This document shows positions 8,343 through 17,900 of a DNA stretch of 64,000 nucleotides, in pieces (positions within the stretch are counted from its first letter, which is position 1; each line of letters begins with the position of its first letter). Made by a program: the position numbers and the translations under genes. Origin of the DNA: Streptomyces polyasparticus (lineage in GTDB: Bacteria > Actinomycetota > Actinomycetes > Streptomycetales > Streptomycetaceae). Below the pieces are notes generated by a model. That model was not told the origin of the DNA. It worked only from the letters and a program-made list of their open reading frames with translations, and searched no databases. The DNA lies in contig NZ_JACTVJ010000001.1 in NCBI RefSeq assembly GCF_014493765.1, forward strand, positions 1 to 64,000, given 5' to 3'.

Positions 8343-9365
8343 ATGGGGCAACTGGGTCTTGATGCGGATGCCGAGGCGGTATACCGCATTCTGCTGAAGC
8401 AGCCCAGGGCCGGGGTGACGGAGATTGCGGAGGGGCTCGACTGGCCCGTCGAGCGGGCCAGGGCCACGCTGGACAGACTCGCCGAACTCACGCTCGTACG
8501 GAATTCCTCCGAGGAGCCGGGCAAAGTCCGCCTGGTCAATCCGGAATTCGGGCTCGCGGGTCTGCTGCAGCGCCAGGAGCAGGAGCTGGCCCAGCGCCAG
8601 CAGGCCGTCGCCACCACCCGGCTCGCGATCACGCAGATGCTCACGGAGTACGGCCAGGACCAGGACGTACAGACCGACGAGGTCCGCAGATACACCGGGC
8701 TCGACGCCATCAACTCCCAGATCGAGCGCCTCGCCCACGGAGCCGAGAGCAGTGTCGAGGTGTTCGCCCCGGGCGGCGCCCAGACGGAGGCGGCCCTCAA
8801 GGCCGCCCGCCCGCTCGACCGTGCCGCGCTCGAGCGTGGAGTGCAGGTGCGCTACGTCTACCTGGACTCGGTGCGCAACGACCCGGCGACACTGGCCTAC
8901 GCCCGCTGGCTGCACGAGATCGGCGGCGAGGTACGGGTGCTGCCCCAGCTGCCGCTGCGGATGATCATCTTCGACCGGCGCGCGGCCATCGTGCCCATCG
9001 ATCCCGAGGCCGCCGCCCGGGGCGTGCTGATCCTGCAGGGCGCCGGTGTCGTCACCGCGCTCGTCTCGCTGTTCCAGCAGACCTGGGAGCAGGCCCAGCC
9101 GCTCGGCACCAGCAGAGCGGTGACGGCGACACCGGACGGGCTCACCCCGCAGGAACAGGCCGTGCTCGACCTGCTCTTCGACGGCCACACCGACGACGTG
9201 GTGGCGCGCAAGCTGGGCGTCTCGGTGCGCACGGGCCGGCGGATCACCGCCGACCTGATGGCCCGCCTCGGCGCGCGCAGCCGCTTCCAGGCGGGGGCCC
9301 TGGCGATGGAGCGCGGCTGGCTCGGCCCCGGGGCGGCCCCGGACGGCGACGAGGGCGGCGACTGA
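8343..9365 (+). CDS. TrmB/LuxR-type transcriptional regulator
   Basis: 340 residues. The N-terminus (about 1-70) is a TrmB-like winged helix (AVYRILLKQPRAGVTEIAEGL, then RARATLDRLAELTLV). The middle has a helical linker (QEQELAQRQQAVATTRLAI) and a PLD-like or sensor region (SVEVFAPGGAQTEAALKAARPLDRAALERGVQVRYVYLD). The C-terminus (about 270-335) is a LuxR-type helix-turn-helix: GLTPQEQAVLDLLFDGHTDDVVARKLGVSVRTGRRITADLMARLGARSRF. These large actinobacterial regulators usually lie in secondary-metabolite clusters and act as pathway-specific activators. It converges on the SerA gene with 2 bp between the stops, and is divergent from the NRPS1 group. Confidence 0.85.
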   Translation: MGQLGLDADAEAVYRILLKQPRAGVTEIAEGLDWPVERARATLDRLAELTLVRNSSEEPGKVRLVNPEFGLAGLLQRQEQELAQRQQAVATTRLAITQMLTEYGQDQDVQTDEVRRYTGLDAINSQIERLAHGAESSVEVFAPGGAQTEAALKAARPLDRAALERGVQVRYVYLDSVRNDPATLAYARWLHEIGGEVRVLPQLPLRMIIFDRRAAIVPIDPEAAARGVLILQGAGVVTALVSLFQQTWEQAQPLGTSRAVTATPDGLTPQEQAVLDLLFDGHTDDVVARKLGVSVRTGRRITADLMARLGARSRFQAGALAMERGWLGPGAAPDGDEGGD

Positions 9366-9367
9366 AC

Positions 9368-10345
9368 TCACCGCGCGGGCACGGACGCGTCGCGCGGCGC
9401 GTTGACCGCGTCCGGTACGGGCATCCCGGCGAGCGCGAGCAGCACGGACTCGGCGGCCTGGGTGCCCGCCCGCTCCTGCGCCTCGGGCGTGCTGGCCCCC
9501 AGGTGCGGAGTGGTCACCACGTTGTCCAGCTCGAAGAGCGGGGAGTCCGTGCACGGCTCCTGTGCGTACACATCCAGCGCGGCGCCCGCGATCCGGCCCT
9601 CCTTGAGAGCCGCGTACAGCTCCTGCTCGTCCACGATGCCGCCGCGCGCCGCGTTCACGATGCGCAGATCGGTGCGTACGCGCTGGAAGGCATCGAAGCC
9701 GATCAGGCCGGCCGTCCGCTCGTTCAGCGGCAGATGGACCGTCAGGAACTGTGCCCTGGCGAGGAGTTCGTCGAGGCTGGTGAGGCGAACGCCGAGACTC
9801 CGCGCGTGCTCGGGATCCGCGTACGGGTCGTACGCGATCACCTCCATGTCGAACGCGGCGAGCCGGCGCGCCACGAGCGAGCCGATGCGGCCGAGTCCGA
9901 GCACCCCGAGCGTCTTGCCCGCGAGCTCCACGCCCGTGTACGAACTGCGCGCCCAGCGCCCGTCCTTGAGCGCGGAATGCGCCTGGGGGACATGGCGGGC
10001 CACGGCCAGCAGCAGCGCGACGGCGTGCTCGGCGGCGCTGACCACGTTGGAGGCGGGGGCGTTGGCGACGAGCACACCGGCGGCGGTCGCGGCCGGCACG
10101 TCCACGTTGTCGAGACCGACCCCGGCCCGTGCGACGACCTTCAGACGGGGGGCCGCGGCGAGGGCTTCGGCGTCGATCCGGGTGGCGGACCGCACCAGGA
10201 CGGCATCGGCCTCCGCGAGCGCGGCGAGCAGCGCGGGCCGGTCGGTGCCGTCGACGTGCCGCACCTCGGCGGCGCCGTCCCGGGTGAGCACCTGCACGGC
10301 CTGGGGGCTGAGCGCGTCGGCGATGAGGGCGACGTAGGGACTCAT
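9368..10345 (-). CDS. D-3-phosphoglycerate dehydrogenase-like enzyme, no ACT domain
   Basis: 325 residues of the D-2-hydroxyacid dehydrogenase family, close to SerA: VVARAGVGLDNVDVPAAT, the Rossmann motif LGVLGLGRIGSLVA, NAARGGIVDE with the catalytic Arg, and TTPHLGASTPEAQERAG with the catalytic His. Housekeeping SerA has extra C-terminal regulatory (ASB/ACT) domains that are absent here, so the enzyme would escape serine feedback. It would make 3-phosphohydroxypyruvate, hence O-phosphoserine, the substrate of SbnA. That ties it to diaminopropionate supply for the NRPSs. Last gene of the large operon; its ATG overlaps the phosphopantetheinyl transferase stop by 4 bases. Confidence 0.85.
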   Translation of the reverse strand: MSPYVALIADALSPQAVQVLTRDGAAEVRHVDGTDRPALLAALAEADAVLVRSATRIDAEALAAAPRLKVVARAGVGLDNVDVPAATAAGVLVANAPASNVVSAAEHAVALLLAVARHVPQAHSALKDGRWARSSYTGVELAGKTLGVLGLGRIGSLVARRLAAFDMEVIAYDPYADPEHARSLGVRLTSLDELLARAQFLTVHLPLNERTAGLIGFDAFQRVRTDLRIVNAARGGIVDEQELYAALKEGRIAGAALDVYAQEPCTDSPLFELDNVVTTPHLGASTPEAQERAGTQAAESVLLALAGMPVPDAVNAPRDASVPAR

Positions 10346-11178
10346 GAGGCGAGTGGCCTTTCAGCGGTGGGAAGGATGGGGTCAACAGGCCCAGCGAGCA
10401 GGTCGGTTGGCGTATGGAGGGCCGCGAGCAGTGCGGAGCCGTCGTGCCGGGTCGGCCGTACCGGTGCCCCGACGGTGGCGAGTGCGGCCAGATGGCCGGG
10501 GCCCGCGTCCAGGTCGTACAGGTGCAGCGGCAGCCAGGGACGGTCGGGACCCGACCACGACAGGAGCCGGGGCGCGGCGGCGGGCGCCGTGACGTGCAGC
10601 AGTTCCGGTGCCACGGCAAGCCCGTCGCCGGTGGACTTGAGCAGGGCCTCCTTGCGTGTCCAGTAGCGCACGAAGCCCGCGGGCCGCTCCGCCGAGGGGA
10701 GCGCCGCGAGGGCGGCACGCTCGGGTGGGGCGAGGACCCGGTCCGCGGTCTCCTGCTCGCACGGGGCGATCCGCTCCACATCGACGCCGATGTCGGTGCC
10801 GAGCGTGAGCGCGACCACGACCCGCTCCCCGGAGTGCGACCAGGAGAGCCGCAGCGGCCGAGGCGGCTGCGGTTTCCCGTGCGGACCGCCGCACTGCTTG
10901 CATACGGCGGTCAGGGTCAACTCATCTGTGGATACGCCGAGTTGGGCGGCCGTCACCGTACGGGCGAGCGCGTGCGCGGTGAGGTGGAGCGCACGCGCCG
11001 CCGGCTTGCGCAGCCGGTCGGCGCGGGCGCGCTCCCCCTCGTCGAGCAGCTCCCGCAGCCGCGGGTGGGCGTCCCTGGCCGACGCCCACCACAGCTGGCA
11101 CTCACCGGGCCGCAGCGGCGGTACGAGGGCCTGGTGCGCCGGGGCGGCAGGCAGTGGCTCCGCGGCCCCGGCCGTCAC
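10342..11178 (-). CDS. 4'-phosphopantetheinyl transferase, Sfp type
   Basis: 278 residues with the Sfp signature: TDIGVDVERIAP (Mg/CoA-binding Asp-Glu region) and FVRYWTRKEALLKSTGDGL (W-x-x-KEA). It adds the phosphopantetheine arm to carrier domains, here the ACP at 14.4 kb and the five NRPS carrier domains. GTG start at 11178, overlapping the FabG stop by 4 bases, so translation is coupled. A dedicated transferase inside the cluster fits an independently mobile pathway. Confidence 0.9.
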   Translation of the reverse strand: MTAGAAEPLPAAPAHQALVPPLRPGECQLWWASARDAHPRLRELLDEGERARADRLRKPAARALHLTAHALARTVTAAQLGVSTDELTLTAVCKQCGGPHGKPQPPRPLRLSWSHSGERVVVALTLGTDIGVDVERIAPCEQETADRVLAPPERAALAALPSAERPAGFVRYWTRKEALLKSTGDGLAVAPELLHVTAPAAAPRLLSWSGPDRPWLPLHLYDLDAGPGHLAALATVGAPVRPTRHDGSALLAALHTPTDLLAGPVDPILPTAERPLAS

Positions 11179-11927
11179 AGCCCGCCGTCCACGGGCAGCA
11201 CCGCACCGGTCACATACGAGGCGCGCGCGGAGGCCAGGAAGGACACCGCCTCGGCGACCTCGGCCGCGAGCCCGGTCCTGCCCAGGGCCGTGCGCGCGGT
11301 GACCTGCTGCTTGACCTGGTCGTCGAGCACCGCCGACATGTCGGTGTCGATCAGGCCCGGCGCCACCGCATTGACGCGGATGCCGCGCCGTCCGACCTCC
11401 TTCGCGAGCGAGCGCGTCAGGGCGATGACCCCGGCCTTGGACGCCGCGTAGTTGGTCTGCCCGGCGTTGCCGTACAGGCCGGAGACGGACGAGACGGTAA
11501 CGATGGCGCCGCTGCGGCGCTTCATCATCGGGAACACGACGGCCCGGCAGACGTGGTACGCGCCGTCCAGATTGGTGTCCACGACGTCGTGCCAGTCGTC
11601 GTCGGACATCATCAACAGAGGCTTGTCCCGCGTGATCCCGGCCGAGGTGACGGCGACCGCGACGGGTCCGAGTTCCTTCTCGGTGGCGTCCGCCCAGTCC
11701 CGTACGGCCGCCGCGTCCGTGACGTCCACGCGCCGTGCCAGCACGCGTGCGCCCGATGCGGTCAGCTCCTTCTCCAGGTTCGCGGCGGCCTGTTCGTCGC
11801 CGCGGAAGCAGAAGGAGATGTCGTGACCGTCCTCCGCGAGCCGCAGGGCGACGGCCCGGCCGATCCCGCGCGAGCCGCCGCTGATGAGCGCGACCGGACG
11901 CGAAGTCCGCTGCTCGGGGCTGTTCAT
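11175..11927 (-). CDS. 3-oxoacyl-ACP reductase (FabG-like ketoreductase)
   Basis: 250 residues, ATG 11927 chosen because GGAGAG precedes it; a longer in-frame start would overlap the upstream gene. Motifs: ISGGSRGIGRAVAL, TSAGITRD, catalytic Ser in VTVSSVSGLYGN, YAASKAG, and the FabG end ASYVTGAVLPVDGG. It would reduce beta-ketoacyl-ACP during chain growth by the adjacent KS/CLF pair. ATGA overlap with the CLF-like gene. No dehydratase gene is recognisable in the cluster, so that step would be borrowed from primary metabolism, be done by a protein I cannot recognise, or be absent. Confidence 0.92.
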   Translation of the reverse strand: MNSPEQRTSRPVALISGGSRGIGRAVALRLAEDGHDISFCFRGDEQAAANLEKELTASGARVLARRVDVTDAAAVRDWADATEKELGPVAVAVTSAGITRDKPLLMMSDDDWHDVVDTNLDGAYHVCRAVVFPMMKRRSGAIVTVSSVSGLYGNAGQTNYAASKAGVIALTRSLAKEVGRRGIRVNAVAPGLIDTDMSAVLDDQVKQQVTARTALGRTGLAAEVAEAVSFLASARASYVTGAVLPVDGGL

Positions 11928-12997
11928 GTGCTCTCTCCGTCCGTCATCAGGCGCAGTACGGCGCATCCCACGGGCCCGTCCGGATCGGTGGCCGTCACCA
12001 GGGCGATACGGCCCGGCGCGCCCGGCTCGGACAGCAGAGCCGCGAGCTGGTACGCACCCGTGGCGGCGGCCGTCTCGCCGAGCAGCGCGACGGAGGCCGC
12101 GCGGCTACGCACCTGCGGGCCGAACAGGTCCTCGTGCACCTGCCGTTCCTGCGCGCCCGCCACCCCCGGGGCCTCGCCGGGCACGGCGGCCCAGACCGAC
12201 TCGGCCTCGACACCCGCCTGGGCGAGCGCGGTCCGCACCGCGGCCGTGAGTACCTCGGTGAACTCGCCCTGCGGCGCCACCCGGTGGTGCACCGCGAGCA
12301 CCTCGGCGAGGGGCCGGCCGGTCGCGGTGTCGCCGGGTTCGAGCAGGACCATCACACAGCCCTCGCCCAGCACGAGGGCGTCCCCGTGCGCCGCGTGGGT
12401 GAGATGGGCGCGGATCGCCGAGTACTCCTCGGCCGAACCGGCGACCACCCGCTCGGCCCGCCCCTCGGCGAGCAGCCGTACGGCCTGGTCGAGGGCGATG
12501 AGCCCGGAGAGGCGTCCGGCGGCGACCGTGGTGTTGGGGCCCTTGAGCGCATGGCGGATCGCGCTGGCCGAAGCCGCCCTGTTCATCGCCATGTTGGGGA
12601 CCTTCGACGGCATGACGTCGATGGGACGGTCCCCTTCGAGCGAGGCCTTGGTGAACTCCATGAACCCCTGCGCGCTGCCGGCCGCCGTGCCGAGGACGAC
12701 ACCGGTGCCGAGGTCGCCCTCCGGCAGCGCCGCCGTCTCGTGCGTCAGGAGCTCCCGTACGGTCACCGCGGTGAGGCCGGTCAGCCGGTCCATGCCCCGC
12801 GTGCCGGCCTTGCCGAGCGCTTCACGGACCTCGAACCCGGGGACGAGACGGGCCGTCGCGTCCGGCTGCGCCGTCCACTCCTCGGGCCCGGCGGACTCTG
12901 GCGGCGCGACGCGTCCGCGCAGACCGGCCGCCAGCGGGGCGCGGCCCGTGCCGTACGGCGACACGGCCGACCATGCGGTGATGACGGCGGTACTCAT
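11924..12997 (-). CDS. Chain-length-factor-like ketosynthase (KS beta)
   Basis: 357 residues, ATG 12997 overlapping the KS stop by 4 bases. It has the ketosynthase fold (GTGVVLGTAAGSAQGFMEF, VPNMAMNRAASASAIRHALKGP) but the active-site Cys is missing: the nucleophile region reads TTVAAGRLSGLIALDQA where KS alpha enzymes have TACAAG. The HGT region is also not preserved. This is what a KS beta/CLF subunit looks like: a partner that shapes chain length and does not itself condense. It is shorter than the usual ~400 residues. Together with the KS it should form a heterodimer of the highly reducing type II polyketide or fatty-acid kind. Confidence 0.85.
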   Translation of the reverse strand: MSTAVITAWSAVSPYGTGRAPLAAGLRGRVAPPESAGPEEWTAQPDATARLVPGFEVREALGKAGTRGMDRLTGLTAVTVRELLTHETAALPEGDLGTGVVLGTAAGSAQGFMEFTKASLEGDRPIDVMPSKVPNMAMNRAASASAIRHALKGPNTTVAAGRLSGLIALDQAVRLLAEGRAERVVAGSAEEYSAIRAHLTHAAHGDALVLGEGCVMVLLEPGDTATGRPLAEVLAVHHRVAPQGEFTEVLTAAVRTALAQAGVEAESVWAAVPGEAPGVAGAQERQVHEDLFGPQVRSRAASVALLGETAAATGAYQLAALLSEPGAPGRIALVTATDPDGPVGCAVLRLMTDGEST

Positions 12998-14355
12998 CGG
13001 ACGTACTCCCCTCGGGGGCTTTCGTTGCCATGGCCCTGGTGGGCACGGCTCTCGTGACCACGGCTGCGGTGGCCACGGTCTTCGTGACCACGGTCTTCGT
13101 GACCACGGTCTTCGTGACCACGGTCCTCGTGCCGGCCGAGCAGCACGACGGCGTTGTTGCCGCCGAACGCGAGCCCGTTGTTCTGCACGATGCGCACATC
13201 GGCCGGCACCGACTCGTTCGGTACGACGTCCACAGCACACTCCGGGTCGGTGCTGCGGTGGTTGGCGGTCGGCGGTATGAACCCGTGCCGGATGGCGAGC
13301 GCCGAGGCGATGGCGCCCAGGGCGCTGGCCGCGCCCATGGTGTGCCCGATCATCGCCTTGATGCCGACGGTGCGCGGCGCCTCGTCCCCGTACACCTGGC
13401 GGATGGCCGCGATCTCGGTGGTGTCGTTGGTCGGGGTGCCGGTGCCGTGCGCGGAGATCAGGTCGACCTCCTCCGGCTTGACGGAGGCGTTCTCCAGGGC
13501 GAGGCGGATACAGCGGGCGACGCTGTTCTCCTCGGGCGCGGTGGGGTGCGCGGCGTCGCAGTTGAGGCCGTAGCCGAGTACTTCGGCGTAGATGTGTGCG
13601 CCGCGGGCGAGCGCCGACTCCTCGGTCTCCAGGAGCAGCAGGCCCGCGCCCTCGCCGGTGAGCAGGCCCACCCGGTCGGCATCGAACGGACGGCACTCGT
13701 CGGGCGCGATCAGACCGAGCCGGGCGAAGCCCGCGAAGGTCTTGCGGTTCAGGGCGTCCGCGCCGCCCACGAGCGCCCACTCGGCGCGCCCGTTGCGCAC
13801 CGCGTCGAAACCGGCGCCGATCGCGTAGTTTCCGGCGGCGCACGCGGTGGCGATCGTGGACGACTCCACGTTCGTCAGGGCCAGTTCGCGGACCACGCCG
13901 AGGGCGAGACTGCCGGTGGCGGTCCCGCCCAGGGCCGCACCGGTGAACGCGCCGAGCCCGATGGTCAGCGCCGACTCGGTGAGCAGATCGAGCTCGCCGA
14001 CCTCGCCGTCGGTGGTGCCGACGACGACGGTGCCGCGCCGCTCGCGCAGCCAGGCCTCGTCGAGCCCGGCGTCGTCGAGCGCCATCCGGGCGGCGGCCGC
14101 CGCGAACTGCGTGGCACGGCCGGTGTGTTCGGGCCGCACCCGGTGCAGCCGGGCGGCGGCGTCGAAGCCGTGCACCTGGTGGCCGCGGCCGCTGGGGAAG
14201 CCGGTGGTGTCGAAGACGGTGATGGGCCCGGTGCCGACCCGGCCGGCCCGCAGGGCCGCGGTGAACTCCGCGACCCCGTTGCCGACGCTGGACAGCGCAC
14301 CGCAGCCGGTGAGGACCACACGGCGAGGAGCGGCCGCGGCCTCGGCGGCGCTCAT
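12994..14355 (-). CDS. Beta-ketoacyl-ACP synthase (KS alpha) with repetitive C-terminal tail
   Basis: 453 residues. KAS II-type active site is complete: Cys172 in IATACAAGN, His303 in SAHGTGTPTND, and His338 in KAMIGHTMGAAS. The fold closes normally with GLAFGGNNAVVLLGRHE near 395-410. After that come about 40 extra residues made of a pentapeptide repeat H-E-D-R-G (four to five copies, then degenerate forms), encoded by 15-bp tandem repeats. Such a charged His/Asp/Arg tail is not part of the family fold and probably grew by repeat slippage. ATG overlaps the ACP stop by 4 bases. With the CLF-like partner it would elongate the acyl chain on the discrete ACP. Confidence 0.92.
   Translation of the reverse strand: MSAAEAAAAPRRVVLTGCGALSSVGNGVAEFTAALRAGRVGTGPITVFDTTGFPSGRGHQVHGFDAAARLHRVRPEHTGRATQFAAAAARMALDDAGLDEAWLRERRGTVVVGTTDGEVGELDLLTESALTIGLGAFTGAALGGTATGSLALGVVRELALTNVESSTIATACAAGNYAIGAGFDAVRNGRAEWALVGGADALNRKTFAGFARLGLIAPDECRPFDADRVGLLTGEGAGLLLLETEESALARGAHIYAEVLGYGLNCDAAHPTAPEENSVARCIRLALENASVKPEEVDLISAHGTGTPTNDTTEIAAIRQVYGDEAPRTVGIKAMIGHTMGAASALGAIASALAIRHGFIPPTANHRSTDPECAVDVVPNESVPADVRIVQNNGLAFGGNNAVVLLGRHEDRGHEDRGHEDRGHEDRGHRSRGHESRAHQGHGNESPRGEYVR
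13051..13125. repeat. 15-bp tandem repeat inside the KS gene
   Basis: Five consecutive 15-bp units; the three at 13081-13125 are identical (TTCGTGACCACGGTC), and those at 13051-13080 differ at a few positions. On the coding strand one unit encodes HEDRG. The length is a multiple of 3, so copy-number change keeps frame. Confidence 0.9.
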
Positions 14356-14609
14356 GGCTGACGCCGTTCGGCCGTGGCCAGCACCTCGAGCACGGCGTCC
14401 AGGTGGATCAGCTTCACGAGGTCGTCCTGCGGCAGGACGACGCCGAGTTCCTTCTCGATGCGGGACAGGATCTCGATGGCGCCGAGCGAGTCCGCGCCGT
14501 GGTCCTCGATGAACAGGCTGGTGTTGGTGAGCTCGTCGTCCTCCAGCTCCAGGATGTCGATGATGATGGCCCGGACGGCGGAGACGTCCACGGGAGTGTT
14601 CACAGTCAT
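14352..14609 (-). CDS. Acyl carrier protein
   Basis: 85 residues, acidic and helical, with the phosphopantetheine site GADSLGAIE (Ser near 41). Downstream of the attachment Ser comes IEKELGVVLPQDDLVKL, typical helix II-III. A free-standing ACP next to KS and CLF genes carries the growing acyl chain and is the probable donor for the starter condensation domains of NRPS3 and NRPS1. ATGA overlap with the KS gene; 34 bp after the MbtH gene. Confidence 0.93.
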   Translation of the reverse strand: MTVNTPVDVSAVRAIIIDILELEDDELTNTSLFIEDHGADSLGAIEILSRIEKELGVVLPQDDLVKLIHLDAVLEVLATAERRQP

Positions 14610-14643
14610 GTCAGCTGCCTCTCGGATCGGATGGCCCGGTTGC

Positions 14644-14853
14644 TCAGGCCGCGGTGCGGGTCAGGGACTTGGGCCGCATGTCGGTCCAGGTGCGCTCGAT
14701 GTGGTCGAGCGCGGCCTCGCGGGGGCCGGCCGGAAGCACGGTGGTCCAGCCGGCCGGGACGGCGGCGAACTCGGGCCAGATGCAGTGCTGGCCCTCGTCG
14801 TTGGCAAGGACGAGGAAGGTGCCGCTCTCGTCGTCGAACGGGTTGTTCTTCAT
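14644..14853 (-). CDS. MbtH-like protein
   Basis: 69 residues with the MbtH signature: [24 protein letters not shown], then [30 protein letters not shown]. MbtH proteins bind adenylation domains and are needed for their folding or activity. The gene follows NRPS2 in the same operon (67 bp gap), so it would serve the adenylation domains of this cluster. ATG with an AGGAAAAG site upstream. Confidence 0.95.
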   Translation of the reverse strand: MKNNPFDDESGTFLVLANDEGQHCIWPEFAAVPAGWTTVLPAGPREAALDHIERTWTDMRPKSLTRTAA

Positions 14854-14920
14854 GGGTCTTTTCCTCCGGATGTACGTGCGGGAATTCAGGCCGAATGCGG
14901 AGTGGGTGCACTCCGTGAAT

Positions 14921-17900
14921 TCACTGCGTGCGCTCGAGGTGTTCGGCGATGATGCGTCCGATCGCCCGCTGAGGTTCGGGCCGCATCATTCCGTCGTGGT
15001 CCGATGCGATGCTGTGGTGGGAGATACGGCCGCCGATGTACGGCTCCCATTCGGCGATCGTCGGCGACTGCTCGTCCCTGTCGTGTGCGGCGGACAGGAA
15101 GAGCACGTCACCGCCGAAGCGCTCGGGGGTGAACTCGGCGCTGAGGACCGCGTGGTTGCGCACGATCCGCAGGAGCCGGGCCAGCTGCCGCTCGTCGAGG
15201 CCGGCCAGCGGGTTGGCGTCCCGCCGGAACAGCTCCAGGACCTCGGAGAGTGTGGGCTCGCCGCCGGCGAACGCCGCCGCGTCGTAACCGCAGTACTCCA
15301 GGATCTTCGCGAGCAGGGCCCGGTCGTCCGGGATGCCGTCCGGCTCGGGGACCGGGTAGCTGTCGAGGTTCGCGAGGAACGCGACGCGGTGTCCGAGCGC
15401 TTCGAGACGGGTGGCCGCCGCGTGGGCGAGAAGCCCGCCGAAAGACCAACCGATTAGATAGTAGGGCCCGTTGGGCTGGATTTCCAGAATTCTTCCCACA
15501 TATTCCTGGGCCATTTCCGCGATCGACGACGGAAGCGGTGCTTCCGTGACAATTCCGGACGCCTGGAATCCATAAACGGGGAATTCCTTTGCCAGATGTT
15601 CCACGAGCCCGAGATAGGGCCAGCTGAGACCGACTCCGCCGTGCAGGAAGAACAGCGGCGCACGGCTGCCGTCGGGCCGTATGGGCAGCAGCGGCTCGAA
15701 CGCCTCGACGAGCAGCGCGGGTCGTTCCGCGCCCGGGGGTACGGCGAGCTCACCCGCACGCTCGGCCAGGGTGCGCAGCGCACGGAACCAGCCGTCGGCG
15801 AGCGCCTCGGCGTCCTCCGGCTCCAGCACCTTGCCCGCCCAGGTCCAGTTGGCGACGAGTTCGGGCCCGTCGGGGCCGTCCTCCACCAGGGCGTCCACCT
15901 CGATGCTGTGCCCGAGGGGCATCCCGCCCGAGGTGGCCGCGAACGCCTCCCGTGACTCGGGTGCGGCCGCCCAGCCGCCGCCGTACGCCTCCATCGAGGC
16001 GAAACGGCCCAGGTAGTTGAAGCCGAGCTGCGGGTTCGCCGCCGGCAGCGGCGCGGGTCCCTCGCCGAGGTGGCGCAGGATCCCGTGGCCGAGTCCGTGG
16101 TCCGGCAGCGCCGTGAGCTGCTCGTGCATCTCCTTGACGGACTGCTCGGGCCCGAGCGCCGCGGCCCTCAGGAGCACCGGATGGGTGCCGGTGAACCAGC
16201 CGACCGTACGGGAGAGATCGATGCCCGGGTGCACCTGCTCGCGGCCGTGGGTCTCGACCTCGACGAGCAGACTGCGGCCGCGCCACTCGGCGACCGCGAG
16301 ATCGAGTCCGGCGAGCAGCACATCGTTGATTCCGGCCTGGAAGGCGGCCGGGGCCTGCTCCAGGAGCGGTGCGGTGTGCTCGGCCGCCAGGGTCAGGCGA
16401 AGCGTCCGGGCCGTGGCGTACGTGTCGCGGCCGGGGTCGAGGGCGCGCGCGCCGACCGGCTGCTCCTTGCGGGACAACAGCTGCTTCCAGTACGGCAGTT
16501 CGCGGGCGCGTGCGGTGGCCTGCGAGTGCAGCAGCTTCGACCAGTGGCGCAGCGAGGTGCCGACCGGGTCGAGTGCGGTGCCGGGGTGTTCGTACGCGGT
16601 GAGCAGATCGGGCAGCAGCACACGCCAGGAGACGCCGTCCACCACGAGGTGGTGGAGCATCAGGATCAGCCGGCCGGGGCGGCTGTCCCCGCGGTCGATC
16701 CACACGGCCTGCAGCGTGACCGCGTCCCTCGGGGCGAGCCGGTCGCGTGCGGCCTCCGCCTGGGCGGCGACGGCGCGGCGCAGCAGCGCCTCGTCCTCGT
16801 ACGCGCGATGACTCGCGTCGATACGGGTCACGAGCGGGGCGACCGGCACGGCTCCCGGCTCGCTGATCACCAGCCGCCAGTCGCCGGGGCCGTGACCGGT
16901 CAGGCGCGCCCGCAGCGCGTCGTGGTGGTCGACGACCTGCCGGAGTGCTCCGGTGAGCCGTTCCAGGCTGAGGTCGGTGGGGGTGGTGAGGACGACGGAC
17001 TGGTTGAAGCCGTCGACGGGACCGCCTTCTTCGAGCAGCCGGAACATGACCGGCAGGAGTGCCAGTTCACCCACACCGTCGTCGGTGCCGGCGATCTCGG
17101 CGGGCTCGGCCTCGCCGACGGCCGCGGCGAGCGCGGCCACCGACTTGTGCGTGAACACATCGGCCGCGGTGACCCGCAGCCCCGCCCGCCGGGCGCCCGC
17201 GACCACTTCGATGGAGCGGATGCTGTCGCCGCCGAGGTCGAAGAAGCTGTCGTCGATGCCGATGGAGGGCAGCCCGAGGACGGTCGCGAAGATCTCGCAC
17301 AGGGCGCGCTCGGTGTCCGTACGGGGGAGGCGGGCCGGTCCCGTCGCTACGGCCTCCGGGGCGGGCTCCGGGAGGGCCTTGCGGTCGACCTTGCCGTTGG
17401 GGGTCAGGGGCAGCGCGTCCAGGGTGAGGAAGGCCCCGGGCACCATGTAGTCCGGCAGCACCGAGGAGAGCGCGCTCTTGGCGTCGTCGGTGGTGCCGAT
17501 GAGGTAGCCGACGAGGCGTCCGTGGTGGACGGCGGCCGCGGCATCCGTGATGCCGGGCAGGGCGCGCAGTGCGGTCTCGATCTCGCCGAGTTCGATGCGG
17601 TGGCCGCGGATCTTGACCTGGTGGTCGGTGCGCTCCAGGAACTCCAGCTGGCCGTCGGGGCGTTGGCGCACCCGGTCGCCCGTGCGGTACATGCGAGTGC
17701 CGGGGACGGTGGCGTGCGGATCGGCGACGTAGGTGACGGCGGTCTTACCGGGGTCGTCGAGGTATCCGTGCCCGACGCCGACACCGGCGACGTACAGCTC
17801 GCCCGGCGTACCCGCAGGCACCGGCTGCAGCGCCGGATCCAGCACGTACAGGCGGGTGTTGCGCACCGGGTGTCCGATGGGGGCGCGGGTGCCGAGCGGG

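Noticed and set aside
11928-11966. Upstream in-frame start adding 13 residues to FabG
   Set aside because: It overlaps the CLF-like gene deeply and lacks a ribosome site, while ATG 11927 has GGAGAG and a 4-base overlap.
13051-13125. CRISPR array
   Set aside because: Units are contiguous without spacers, too short (15 bp), and lie inside the KS reading frame.
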